From NCBI GenBank assembly GCA_036490715.1, contig DASXDL010000018.1, positions 1 through 64,000 on the forward strand: DNA of 64,000 bases, read 5' to 3'. Position 1 is the stretch's first letter. Every line of letters begins with the position of its first letter. The position numbers and the translations under genes were made by a program. Shown here one piece after another: positions 37,130-44,960 of this stretch. The stretch is from FEN-1191 sp036490715 (lineage in GTDB: Bacteria; Pseudomonadota; Gammaproteobacteria; Steroidobacterales; Steroidobacteraceae). The notes under the pieces were generated by a model that saw nothing but the letters and a program-made list of their open reading frames with translations, had not been told where the DNA came from and searched no databases.

Positions 37130-39471
37130 GCCGCTGGCGCTGGCTGGGTCCGTGCCTCTGGCTGCTGCTGCTGGCGCTGGCCGCCGTCGTGGTGGCGCGT
37201 GCGCGTTACAGCGCCGATTTGTCGGCATTTCTGCCGCGCGCGCCGAGCGCCAGCCAGCAGTTGCTGGTGCAGCAGCTGCGCGACGGGCTGGCCTCGCGGC
37301 TGATTCTGATCGGAATCGACGGCGCCGATGCCGCTACGCGCGCCCGAGTCTCCCACAGCGTGGCCGCGAAGCTGCGCCGCCAGCCGGAATTTGTCAGCGT
37401 GAGCAACGGCGAGGAGTCCAGCCAGGAGCAGGATCGGCAGCTGATATTCCGCCATCGCTATCAGCTCAGCCCGACGGTGACGGCCGAGCGCTTCAGCGTC
37501 GAGGGGCTGCACACGGCCATCGACGATGATCTGCAGTTGCTGGCCTCGCCGGCCGGATTGCTGGCCAAATCGCTGTTCCAGGCCGACCCGACTGGCGAGA
37601 CGCTGCAGGTGATCGATCAGCTCGGATCCAGCGCCGGCCCGCGCCGCGAACAGGGGGTATGGAGCTCAAGCGACGGCGCCCGCGCGCTGCTGATCGCGCA
37701 GACGCGCGCGGTCGGCTCCGATACCGACGCCCAGGCGCAGGCCATGGCGCTGATTCGAACCGCGTTCGCGAGCGCAGATCCGGGCGCGGGTTTGCAGCTG
37801 CAGCTGACCGGTCCGGGAGTGTTCTCGGTCGAGGCGCGCACCACCATCGAGCACGAGGCCGTGCGGCTGTCGCTTATGAGCACGGCGGTCATCGTCACGC
37901 TGCTGCTGCTGGTGTATCGCTCGCTGCCGACCTTGCTGTTCGGTTTGCTGCCGGTGGCATCCGGCGCCTTGACCGGAGTGGCGGCGGTGGCCCTCGGGTT
38001 CGGCGTCGTGCACGGCATCACGTTGGGCTTCGGCGTCACACTGATCGGCGAATCGGTGGACTACTCCATTTATTTATTCATCCAGTCGCGCCGGGCCGCC
38101 GGTCCGGAGCACAGCGCTTTGTGGCGCACCATCGGGCTGGGCGTGCTGACCTCGGTGTGCGGCTTCGCCTCGCTGCTGCCCTCCAGTTTCCCCGGCCTGG
38201 CGCAGCTTGGCCTGTTTTCGATCAGCGGCTTGCTGGCCGCGGCCGCGGTGACGCGCTGGGTACTGCCACAGCTGTTGCCACAACGCCTGCGCATGGTCGA
38301 GCTGGCGCCGCTCGGCAACGCCGCGGGGCGCCTTCTGGCGCGCGCGCGCAGCGTCGCCGCCGTGTTGCTGCCGCTGGCGCTGCTGTGCGCGTGGCTGCTG
38401 TACCACGAGCGCCATCAACTATGGAATCGGGATCTGTCGGCCTTAAGTCCGGTGGCACCGACCGCACTGGCGCTGGATGCGAGCATGCGGGCCGACCTGG
38501 GCGCGCCCGACGTGGGCACGCTGGTGATCACCAGCGCCGCCGACCGGCAGCAGGCGCTGCAGCTGGCGGAACAGGCCGCGGCTCGCCTCGATGGCCTGGT
38601 GGATTCTGGTGTAATTGGAGGCTATGACAGCGTGACGCGTTTTCTGCCGAGTGAGCGCACGCAGCAGGCCCGCCAGGCCAGTGTGCCGCCCGAACCGGAG
38701 CTGCAGCGCCGGCTGAACCAGGCGGTGATGGGCCTCGGGGTCCGGCTGCAGTCGCTGCAGCCATTCCTGCAGCAGGCCGAGGCGGCGCGCACCGCCGCGC
38801 CGCTCAGCCGCGCCGATTTGGCGGGCTCCTCGTTTGCCCTGGGCGCCGATGCGCTTTTGTGGCACGGCGATGCTCGTTGGCACGCGCTGTTGCCGTTGCG
38901 CGCGCCGGCCGCGGCCACCGGCATCGACCTTAAGACGGTACAGCGGGCGCTGGCGCCTCTGGCCGGCGACCAGGTGCTGGTGCTGAACATCAAGCAGCAG
39001 CTGGATGCGCTGTACGATGGTTACCTCACCGAAGCGGTGCGCCTGTCGCTCATCGGCTTGCTCGCCATCGTGGTACTGCTGCTCGTGGCGCTGCGCAGTG
39101 TCATGCGCACCGCACGCGTGATCGCACCGCTGCTGCTCGCGGTGCTGGTGGTGAGCGCAGGCCTGGTCTTGAGCGGTACCCGGCTGACGATCCTGCATCT
39201 GATCGGCATGCTGTTGATCATCGCCGTGGGTTCCAATTACGCGCTGTTCTTCGACCGGCGTGCCGCCGATCGCAGTGGCACCACCTGGCCGCTGACGCTG
39301 GCGTCGCTGCTGATCGCCAACGCCTGCACCGTGGTCGGCTTTGGCGTTTTGGCCTTCGCGCGCGTGCCGGTGCTCAGCGCCCTGGGACAGACAGTGGCGC
39401 CCGGCACGCTACTGGCGTTGCTGTTCGCGGCGCTGCTGGCGCCGCGCGATCGGACCGAGGCAGAGCGCTGA
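37126..39471 (+). CDS. MMPL/RND-type exporter of the polyene cluster
   Basis: 781 residues with the RND/MMPL topology: an N-terminal helix, a periplasmic loop, a block of about five helices (LSLMSTAVIVTLLLLVYRSL, LLFGLLPVASGALTGVAAVAL, then GVTLIGESVDYSIYLFIQ with the conserved GxxxDYxIYL-type motif), a second periplasmic loop, and a second helix block (LLAIVVLLLVALRSVMRT, LHLIGMLLIIAVGSNYALFFDRR). Such MMPL proteins in aryl-polyene clusters are proposed to export the lipid-linked product. Coupled to the LolA-like gene (4-base overlap) and to the hydrolase (TGATG). Confidence 0.93.
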   Translation: MSRWRWLGPCLWLLLLALAAVVVARARYSADLSAFLPRAPSASQQLLVQQLRDGLASRLILIGIDGADAATRARVSHSVAAKLRRQPEFVSVSNGEESSQEQDRQLIFRHRYQLSPTVTAERFSVEGLHTAIDDDLQLLASPAGLLAKSLFQADPTGETLQVIDQLGSSAGPRREQGVWSSSDGARALLIAQTRAVGSDTDAQAQAMALIRTAFASADPGAGLQLQLTGPGVFSVEARTTIEHEAVRLSLMSTAVIVTLLLLVYRSLPTLLFGLLPVASGALTGVAAVALGFGVVHGITLGFGVTLIGESVDYSIYLFIQSRRAAGPEHSALWRTIGLGVLTSVCGFASLLPSSFPGLAQLGLFSISGLLAAAAVTRWVLPQLLPQRLRMVELAPLGNAAGRLLARARSVAAVLLPLALLCAWLLYHERHQLWNRDLSALSPVAPTALALDASMRADLGAPDVGTLVITSAADRQQALQLAEQAAARLDGLVDSGVIGGYDSVTRFLPSERTQQARQASVPPEPELQRRLNQAVMGLGVRLQSLQPFLQQAEAARTAAPLSRADLAGSSFALGADALLWHGDARWHALLPLRAPAAATGIDLKTVQRALAPLAGDQVLVLNIKQQLDALYDGYLTEAVRLSLIGLLAIVVLLLVALRSVMRTARVIAPLLLAVLVVSAGLVLSGTRLTILHLIGMLLIIAVGSNYALFFDRRAADRSGTTWPLTLASLLIANACTVVGFGVLAFARVPVLSALGQTVAPGTLLALLFAALLAPRDRTEAER

Positions 39472-40124
39472 TGCGCACGCTGCGCTTTGGCGCCAGCGGC
39501 ACCGGCAGCACCCGTATCGTGCTGCTGCCGGGCGCTTATCATGTGCTCGAGGATTTCGTCGCGGCCGGCTTCGATCAGGTACTGCGCGAGCTAGCGCCTG
39601 CGATCGAACTGCTGCTGGTCGACCCGCAGCCGGCGCACCTGAACGATCGCAGCTGGCTAAAGGGCCTGCGCCAGCAGTTGACGGGCGCCGGGGCCCCCGC
39701 CCGGCAGTGGCTGGGTGGCGTTTCGCTGGGAGGTTACATGGCGTTGCGTTTGGCCGCCGAGAGTCCGCAGGGGCTGGGCGGCTTGTGCCTGCTGGCGCCG
39801 TATCTTGGCAACCGGTCGGTCGTCGCCGAGGCCGGCGAGGCGCTGAGCGCAGGTGCCAAGCAAGCGCGCTGGCCACCGGCCGTGCTCGCACCCGACGATG
39901 ACGATCGGCGCGTCTGGGGCTTTGCGGCCGGCCTGTCGAGTCAGACCAATGCGCCACGCGTATTCCTCGGGTATGGCAGCGAGGACCGGTTTGCGGACGC
40001 GCAGCGCCTGCTGGCGGGCTTGCTGCCGCCGGACTGCACCCACGTGATGGCGGGCGGCCATGACTGGCCGGTCTGGCGGGATCTGTGGCGACGATTCCTC
40101 GAGCGCGAGGTGGCGGTCGGTTGA
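39471..40124 (+). CDS. Alpha/beta hydrolase
   Basis: 217 residues, alpha/beta-hydrolase fold. The catalytic triad is visible: nucleophile S85 in GGVSLGGYMAL, D172 in GYGSEDRFAD, and H197 in AGGHDWPVW. The strand LLPGAYHVLEDF is the oxyanion-hole region. It could be a thioesterase releasing the polyene or a lipase-type hydrolase acting on the lipid carrier; the sequence cannot separate these. Start ATG at 39471 shares the A of the exporter's TGA. Confidence 0.85.
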   Translation: MRTLRFGASGTGSTRIVLLPGAYHVLEDFVAAGFDQVLRELAPAIELLLVDPQPAHLNDRSWLKGLRQQLTGAGAPARQWLGGVSLGGYMALRLAAESPQGLGGLCLLAPYLGNRSVVAEAGEALSAGAKQARWPPAVLAPDDDDRRVWGFAAGLSSQTNAPRVFLGYGSEDRFADAQRLLAGLLPPDCTHVMAGGHDWPVWRDLWRRFLEREVAVG

Positions 40125-40942
40125 GTGCCTCGATTCACAGCGCGCCCACGAGTTGGCGGGCTGCGCCGCTGGTGCGCGCCTCGGCGCTGCTGCACGGCGC
40201 GGCCGTTGGCCTCACCGCGCTGCACCCGCACTGGTGGCCGTGGACGCTCGGCAGCGTGGTGGCCGACCATTTGCTGCTGACCGGGCTGGGACTGTGGCCG
40301 CGCAGCCGCGCGCTGGGTTCGAACTGGACGCGGCTGCCACCCGCGGCGACGGCACGCGGGGAAGTCGCCATCACCTTTGACGACGGACCGGACCCCACAG
40401 TCACTCCGCAGGTGCTGTCGATCCTGGGCGCACATCGGGTGCGTGCGACGTTCTTCTGCATCGGCGAGCGCGCCGAGCAGCATGCGAGCTGCGTGCAGGC
40501 TTGTGTCGCGGCCGGACACGCAATCGAGAATCACAGCTACCGCCATCGCCACAACTTCGCACTGCTGGGGGCGGGGCAGCTGCGCGCCGAATTGCTGCGG
40601 GCACAGCAAGCCCTGACGCTTGCCAGTGGCAGCGCGCCGCGCTTCTTTCGAGCGCCGGCCGGACTGCGCAACCTGCTGCTCGATCCGGCGTTGCAGCGCC
40701 AGGGCCTGCAGCTGGCCAGCTGGACGCGACGCGGCTTCGACACCGTCAGTGACAACGCCGATCGCGTCAGCCAGCGCCTGACGCGCAAGCTGCGCGCCGG
40801 CGACATTCTGTTGCTGCACGACGGCCACGCGGCTCGTAGCCGCGCGGGCGTACCGATGGTGCTGGAGGTGCTGCCGCGGTTGCTTGATGCCATTGCACAG
40901 CGCGGCCTGCGGCCGATCACGCTGCGCGAGGCGCTGGCATGA
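40121..40942 (+). CDS. Polysaccharide deacetylase (NodB) family protein
   Basis: 273 residues. Hydrophobic N-terminal segments (RASALLHGAAVGLTALHPHWWPW, VVADHLLLTGLGLWP) precede a NodB homology domain with VAITFDDGPDP (catalytic D87, metal D88), HSYRH metal ligands H138 and H142, RAPAGLRN, and ILLLHDGH. A carbohydrate-ester deacetylase, membrane-anchored. The start is most likely TTG at 40121 in a TTGA overlap with the preceding gene. Such enzymes are not standard in described aryl-polyene clusters as far as I know, which suggests a glycan part of the final product or an N-acyl/N-acetyl sugar headgroup. Confidence 0.88.
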   Translation: MSASIHSAPTSWRAAPLVRASALLHGAAVGLTALHPHWWPWTLGSVVADHLLLTGLGLWPRSRALGSNWTRLPPAATARGEVAITFDDGPDPTVTPQVLSILGAHRVRATFFCIGERAEQHASCVQACVAAGHAIENHSYRHRHNFALLGAGQLRAELLRAQQALTLASGSAPRFFRAPAGLRNLLLDPALQRQGLQLASWTRRGFDTVSDNADRVSQRLTRKLRAGDILLLHDGHAARSRAGVPMVLEVLPRLLDAIAQRGLRPITLREALA

Positions 40943-42147
40943 CTCCGGCTTTGCAACTGACGCATTTCACCGCCAGTAGCTGCCTCGGTCAGGGGATCGA
41001 GCCGACGCTCGCAGCTTTGCAGCAGGCCCGCAGCGGCCTATCGCCGTGCCGGTTCGAGAGCGTCGAGCTGCCGACCTGGATCGGCCAGGTTGCCGGCGTC
41101 GACGCCGTACGCCTGCCGTCCTCGCTGCAGCGGTTTGACTGCCGCAACAGCCGTCTGGCGCTGCTGGCGCTGGGCCAGGACCGGTTTGATCAGGCGGTGC
41201 GCGCGGCCATCGCGCGCTACGGCGCGAGGCGCGTTGGCCTTTACCTGGGCACCAGCACCTCCGGCATTCTGACCACCGAGATCGCCTACCGGCAGCTGGA
41301 CCCGGTCACCGGCGCGCTGCCCCCCGAATTCGACTATGCCGGCACGCACAACTCGTTCTCGGTGGTGGACTTCGTCGCGCAGCTATTCGACCTGGCCGGC
41401 CCGGCGGTCGCGGTGTGTACCGCCTGCTCCTCCAGCGCCAAGGTGTTCGCAGCCGCGCAGCGCATGATTGCCGCCGACCAGATCGATGCCGCGATCGTCG
41501 GCGGCGTCGATTCGCTGTGCCTGACTACGCTGTATGGTTTTCACGCGCTGCAGCTCACCTCGCGCCAGCCCTGCCGGCCATTTGACCGCGCGCGCGACGG
41601 GCTGTCGATCGCTGAGGCCGCGGCGTTTGCACTGCTCGAGCGCGCGCCGCAGCATCCGGACGACAATGCGGTGCTGATGCTCGGCGCCGGTGAATCGAGT
41701 GATGCCTACCACATGTCCAGCCCGCAGCCTGACGGCGCCGGCGCGCTGGAGGCGATGCGCGCAGCGCTCGCGGCAGCCGGGGTCAGCGCGGGCGCGGTCG
41801 ATTACATCAACCTGCACGGCACTGGCACTCCCAGCAACGACAGTGCCGAGAGTCGTGCGGTCACGGCGCTGTTCGGCGATGTCACGCCATGCAGCTCCAC
41901 CAAGGGCGCCACCGGCCATGCACTGGGCGCCGCCGGCGCACTGGAGGCGGTGATCTGCGCGATTGCGCTGCAGTCGTCCCTGCTGCCCGGCGGACTGCAT
42001 CGGCGTGAACCGGACCCCACCCTCACTCTTAACTATCTCGACCGCAACCAGGGCGCGACGCTGCGCTGCGTGCTGAGCAATTCCTTCGGCTTCGGCGGTG
42101 CCAACTGCAGCCTGCTGTTCGGCCGCGGGGCGCGAGCCGATCGATGA
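40939..42147 (+). CDS. Beta-ketoacyl-ACP synthase (KS), FabF/ApeO type
   Basis: 402 residues with a complete catalytic triad: C163 in CTACSSSAK, H293 in LHGTGTPSND, and H327 in KGATGHALGAAG. FGFGGANCSLLF closes the domain. Condenses malonyl-ACP units; in aryl-polyene synthesis this KS works as a heterodimer with a chain-length-factor-like partner, which is encoded directly downstream. Overlaps neighbours by ATGA on both sides. Confidence 0.95.
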   Translation: MTPALQLTHFTASSCLGQGIEPTLAALQQARSGLSPCRFESVELPTWIGQVAGVDAVRLPSSLQRFDCRNSRLALLALGQDRFDQAVRAAIARYGARRVGLYLGTSTSGILTTEIAYRQLDPVTGALPPEFDYAGTHNSFSVVDFVAQLFDLAGPAVAVCTACSSSAKVFAAAQRMIAADQIDAAIVGGVDSLCLTTLYGFHALQLTSRQPCRPFDRARDGLSIAEAAAFALLERAPQHPDDNAVLMLGAGESSDAYHMSSPQPDGAGALEAMRAALAAAGVSAGAVDYINLHGTGTPSNDSAESRAVTALFGDVTPCSSTKGATGHALGAAGALEAVICAIALQSSLLPGGLHRREPDPTLTLNYLDRNQGATLRCVLSNSFGFGGANCSLLFGRGARADR

Positions 42148-42941
42148 GCCGCCTTAACGCCGTAATCACCAGTGTCGGGCTGCTCGGTCCTGGGATCAGG
42201 GGTTGGGAGGATGCGCGTGAGGTTCTGAACGGACAGCGCGCCTATGGCGGGCAGCGGACCGTCATACCACCGGCCGCCGCGTTGCCGCCGGCCGAGCGTC
42301 GTCGGGCCGGGCGCGTTATTCATACCGCGCTGGCGGTCGGCGCCGAGGCACTGGCGCACGCCGGTGCCGACGCCGGCACGCTGCCGATGGTATTTGCATC
42401 CTCGGGCGGCGATGGCGATAACTGCCACGAGATCTGCGTGGCGCTGGCCGCTGAACCGCGCCAGATCTCTCCGACGCGATTCACCAATTCGGTGCACAAC
42501 GCGGCCGCTGGCTACTGGAGCATCGCGCATGGCTGCCGCGAGGCCTCCACCGCTCTGTGCGCCGGCGACGCCAGCGTCGGGGCGGGTCTGCTCGAAGCCT
42601 GCGCGCAGCTGGCCAGTGGCGCCGGCCGCGTGCTATTGCTGTGCTATGACGCCGACTATCCGCCGCCGCTACGCGCCAAGCAGCCGGTGCCCGACGCGTT
42701 TGGCGCCGCGTTGCTGCTGCAGCGAGCACCGGCGGCCGACCGGCTCGCTACTATCACACTGGAACTGAGCGACACCCTGCCCGCCACCGCGATGAGTGAT
42801 ACCGGTCTTGAGGCCTTGCGCCGGATGATTCCGGCGGCGCGCTGCCTGCCGTTGCTTCAATCCCTGGCCCGGCAGCGCGCTGGCACGGTGGTGCTCGATT
42901 ACCTGCGCGGCGTGCAGCTGGCGATCGAGGTGCGCACGTGA
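42144..42941 (+). CDS. Chain-length-factor-like ketosynthase N-terminal protein (ApeC-like)
   Basis: 265 residues, only the N-terminal half of the thiolase fold. Characteristic segments are SPTRFTNSVHNAAAGYWSIA and ASTALCAGDASVGAGLLEA. In the position of the active-site Cys the sequence reads STALCAGD, so the catalytic nucleophile in TACSSS context is absent, and both catalytic His regions are missing because the C-terminal half does not exist. Such proteins act as non-catalytic chain-length-factor partners of the KS in aryl-polyene systems. Overlaps KS and dehydratase genes by 4 bases. Confidence 0.88.
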   Translation: MSRLNAVITSVGLLGPGIRGWEDAREVLNGQRAYGGQRTVIPPAAALPPAERRRAGRVIHTALAVGAEALAHAGADAGTLPMVFASSGGDGDNCHEICVALAAEPRQISPTRFTNSVHNAAAGYWSIAHGCREASTALCAGDASVGAGLLEACAQLASGAGRVLLLCYDADYPPPLRAKQPVPDAFGAALLLQRAPAADRLATITLELSDTLPATAMSDTGLEALRRMIPAARCLPLLQSLARQRAGTVVLDYLRGVQLAIEVRT

Positions 42942-43390
42942 AGCTCGATCGCCACTGGATCGAGAGCCACATTCCTCATCAGGGCCGCATGTGCCTGCTG
43001 GATGAAGTGCTGTCGTGGGACCTGCAGCGCGTCGCCTGCCGCACCGGCAGTCATCGCGCGGCCGACAATCCGCTGCGTGCCCATGGCCGGTTGAGTTCGG
43101 TGTGTGCCATTGAATACGGCGCCCAGGCGGTGGCGGTGCATGGCGCACTGCTGCAGAGCCGGCCGGGCGCTGGCAGCGGTTTCGGCATGCTGACCAGCGC
43201 GCGTCGGGCCGAATTCGCCGTGGCGCGCCTGGATGATGTCCCCCAGGACCTGATCGTCACCGCAGTGCGCCTGCACAGTGACGCGGTCAGCGCGCTCTAC
43301 GCCTTCAGCCTGCAGGAGGGCGAACGCCTGCTGGCACAAGGTCGCTTAAGCGTGCTGCAGGGAATGGCCAGCGCACCGGCTCCGACGTGA
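42938..43390 (+). CDS. ApeP-like hotdog 3-hydroxyacyl-ACP dehydratase
   Basis: 150 residues. Opens with IESHIPHQGRMCLLDEVLSW, the hotdog dehydratase N-terminus (HxxxMxLLD), then RLSSVCAIEYGAQAVAVHGAL, the central helix of the ApeP group. In studied aryl-polyene systems two hotdog subunits form the active dehydratase; here the ApeI-like gene at 35251 would supply the other. GTG start at 42938 (GTGA overlap). Ends in an ATGA-like overlap with the reductase. Confidence 0.88.
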   Translation: MKLDRHWIESHIPHQGRMCLLDEVLSWDLQRVACRTGSHRAADNPLRAHGRLSSVCAIEYGAQAVAVHGALLQSRPGAGSGFGMLTSARRAEFAVARLDDVPQDLIVTAVRLHSDAVSALYAFSLQEGERLLAQGRLSVLQGMASAPAPT

Positions 43391-44118
43391 GCCCCGCGCC
43401 GCGTCGCGCGCTGGTTACCGGCGGTAGCGGCGCCTTGGGCGCCGCGATCTGCGCGCGGCTGGCGCAAGCAGGCCATCACGTCTATGTGCACGCCCATCGC
43501 GGTCAGGCCGCGGCCGAGCGCCTGGTGCAACAGCTGCGACAGCGCCAGCTTCAGGCCGAGCCGCTGGTGTTCGACGTCACCGATGCACACGCCAGCCAGG
43601 CCGCGCTCGGGCCGCTGCTGGAAACCGGCGCGATCCAGATCCTGGTCAACAATGCCGGGATTCACGCTGACGCGGTGTTTCCGGGGATGTCGGCCGAGCA
43701 ATGGCAGCGAGTGCTGGACGTGTCGCTGCACGGTTTTTTCAATGTCACGCAGCCGCTGCTGCTGCCGATGCTGCGCACGCGCTGGGGCCGCATCCTCAAC
43801 ATGTCGTCGGTGGCGGCCCAGAGCGGCAATCGCGGCCAGGTGAACTATGCCGCCGCCAAAGGCGCCCTGATCTCTGCCACCCGGGCGCTGGCACTAGAGG
43901 TCGCCAGCCGCGGGGTCACCGTCAACGCTCTGGCACCGGGAATCATCGACAGCGGCATGAGCGAGGGACACTTTGACCCCGCCACCATTGCGCGGCTGGT
44001 GCCCATGGGCCGTGCGGGTACGCCGGCCGACGTGGCGGCTGCGGTCGACTTCCTGGTCAGCGATGCGGCCAGCTATGTCACCGGCCAGGTGATCTCGATC
44101 AACGGCGGCATGTACTGA
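43387..44118 (+). CDS. 3-oxoacyl-ACP reductase FabG-like (ApeQ-like)
   Basis: 243 residues, short-chain dehydrogenase. NADPH-binding TGGSGALG (11-18), ILVNNAGIH, catalytic Ser in LNMSSVAAQ and Tyr/Lys in NYAAAKG. Highly FabG-like and complete, ending GQVISINGGMY. Performs the ketoreduction step in each polyene extension cycle. Last gene of the cluster; GTGA overlap with the dehydratase. No other reductase (enoyl) is present in the cluster, consistent with conjugated double bonds being retained. Confidence 0.95.
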   Translation: MSPAPRRALVTGGSGALGAAICARLAQAGHHVYVHAHRGQAAAERLVQQLRQRQLQAEPLVFDVTDAHASQAALGPLLETGAIQILVNNAGIHADAVFPGMSAEQWQRVLDVSLHGFFNVTQPLLLPMLRTRWGRILNMSSVAAQSGNRGQVNYAAAKGALISATRALALEVASRGVTVNALAPGIIDSGMSEGHFDPATIARLVPMGRAGTPADVAAAVDFLVSDAASYVTGQVISINGGMY

Positions 44119-44154
44119 GCCGTCGATCACGCCGGGACCGCCATGGCGGCTGGC

Positions 44155-44160
44155 TATAAT
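44155..44160 (+). promoter_or_regulatory. Consensus -10 element (TATAAT) before the small secreted protein gene
   Basis: GGC-TATAAT-CGACG ends 8 bases before the ATG at 44169 (5 before an alternative GTG at 44166), the same arrangement as at lepA. Suggests the small gene is transcribed independently of the pigment cluster that ends at 44118. Confidence 0.45.
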
Positions 44161-44168
44161 CGACGGTG

Positions 44169-44498
44169 ATGAAGGCGTCTAGCTACAGCCGACGACGGTG
44201 CGGGCTTCGGCCGCTGCGCTGGGCAGTGCTCGCGCTGCTGCTGCCTTCGATGGCGGCACTGGCCGGCAATACCACCTCGCCGAGCATCAACGCCAAGAGC
44301 ACCAAGCTGCGCGCCAGCCAGCACTCCTCGGTAATCGTGTCCTCGTCCACCGGCAAAGCCAAAATGGGCCGTGACACACTACTCAAACAGCGCACCGGGA
44401 TCCTCGGGACCAGCACCCGGCGCAGCGCGACCACGGTGACCTCCAAATTGCGGCCGCCCGCCAGAACTATTGTCACCAAAACGCTGACTTCGAAATAA
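44169..44498 (+). CDS. Small secreted basic protein, unknown function
   Basis: 109 residues (a GTG one codon earlier is possible). N-terminal signal peptide: basic RRRCGLRPLR, hydrophobic WAVLALLLPSMAA, then LAG. The mature part is strongly basic and Ser/Thr-rich (SKLR, TKLR, KLRPPAR, TIVTKTLTSK), with no Cys and no recognised domain. I do not know its function. Support for a real gene: own consensus -10, clean signal peptide, and codon use like the neighbours. Located between the pigment cluster and the AT-rich inverted repeat. Confidence 0.6.
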   Translation: MKASSYSRRRCGLRPLRWAVLALLLPSMAALAGNTTSPSINAKSTKLRASQHSSVIVSSSTGKAKMGRDTLLKQRTGILGTSTRRSATTVTSKLRPPARTIVTKTLTSK

Positions 44499-44510
44499 CC
44501 TATTGTTTTA

Positions 44511-44569
44511 TAACATTTTTGTTTCTTGTCGCTGATTACCGACAGGCGGTCGAGGTGACAAAAATGTTA
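44511..44569 (+). repeat. AT-rich 12-bp inverted repeat enclosing a second hairpin
   Basis: TAACATTTTTGT (44511-44522) is exactly the reverse complement of ACAAAAATGTTA (44558-44569), a 35-base loop apart. Inside the loop lies a second stem, CTTGTCG/CGACAGG (44525-44531 with 44540-44546, one G-T pair, 8-base loop). It lies 13 bases after a stop codon in an AT-rich island. It may end transcription of the upstream gene or act as a regulatory element for the next one. Confidence 0.6.
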
Positions 44570-44609
44570 AACTGAGGACCATCCCGTTACCCCCTTGAGG
44601 GTGGCCCCC

Positions 44610-44900
44610 ATGACTCGCAGACGACTCCGGCTCCCCGAAGCCATTGCCCTGATCGCTACCGCCCTGCCGGCGCTGGCGTCTCCGACGGAAACAACCCCTG
44701 CCGATTCGCCGTTCGCGGCCATGCGCAGCAGCGCCCACGAATTCGGTAGCAGCGTCAAACGCGGCTCGGTCGAAATCGGGCACCGCGTGCAGCAGGGCAC
44801 CCGCCAGGCGGGGCAACAGTTGCACAGCGGCATCCACCAGATGGGCAATGGCATCCATCGCTGGTGGAACGGCGTGCGTACCGGCCTCGCCCACGCCTGA
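44610..44900 (+). CDS. Small secreted protein, unknown function
   Basis: 96 residues. A signal peptide-like start (RRRLRLPEAIALIATALPALASP) precedes a predicted helical mature part with SSAHEFGSSVKRGSVEIGHRVQQG and QQLHSGIHQMGNGIHRWWNG, a pseudo-repeat rich in His, Gly and Gln with heptad-like spacing that may form an amphipathic helix. No domain recognised; function unknown. ATG at 44610 with GAGG about 11 bases upstream; a TTG at 44595 is an alternative. Follows the inverted repeat at 44511-44569. Confidence 0.6.
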   Translation: MTRRRLRLPEAIALIATALPALASPTETTPADSPFAAMRSSAHEFGSSVKRGSVEIGHRVQQGTRQAGQQLHSGIHQMGNGIHRWWNGVRTGLAHA

Positions 44901-44960
44901 TAGCCGGTTCGTAAGCACGGCCTGAGCCGGGCACTCAGCGCCGCGAGTGCGGCTCTTTGG

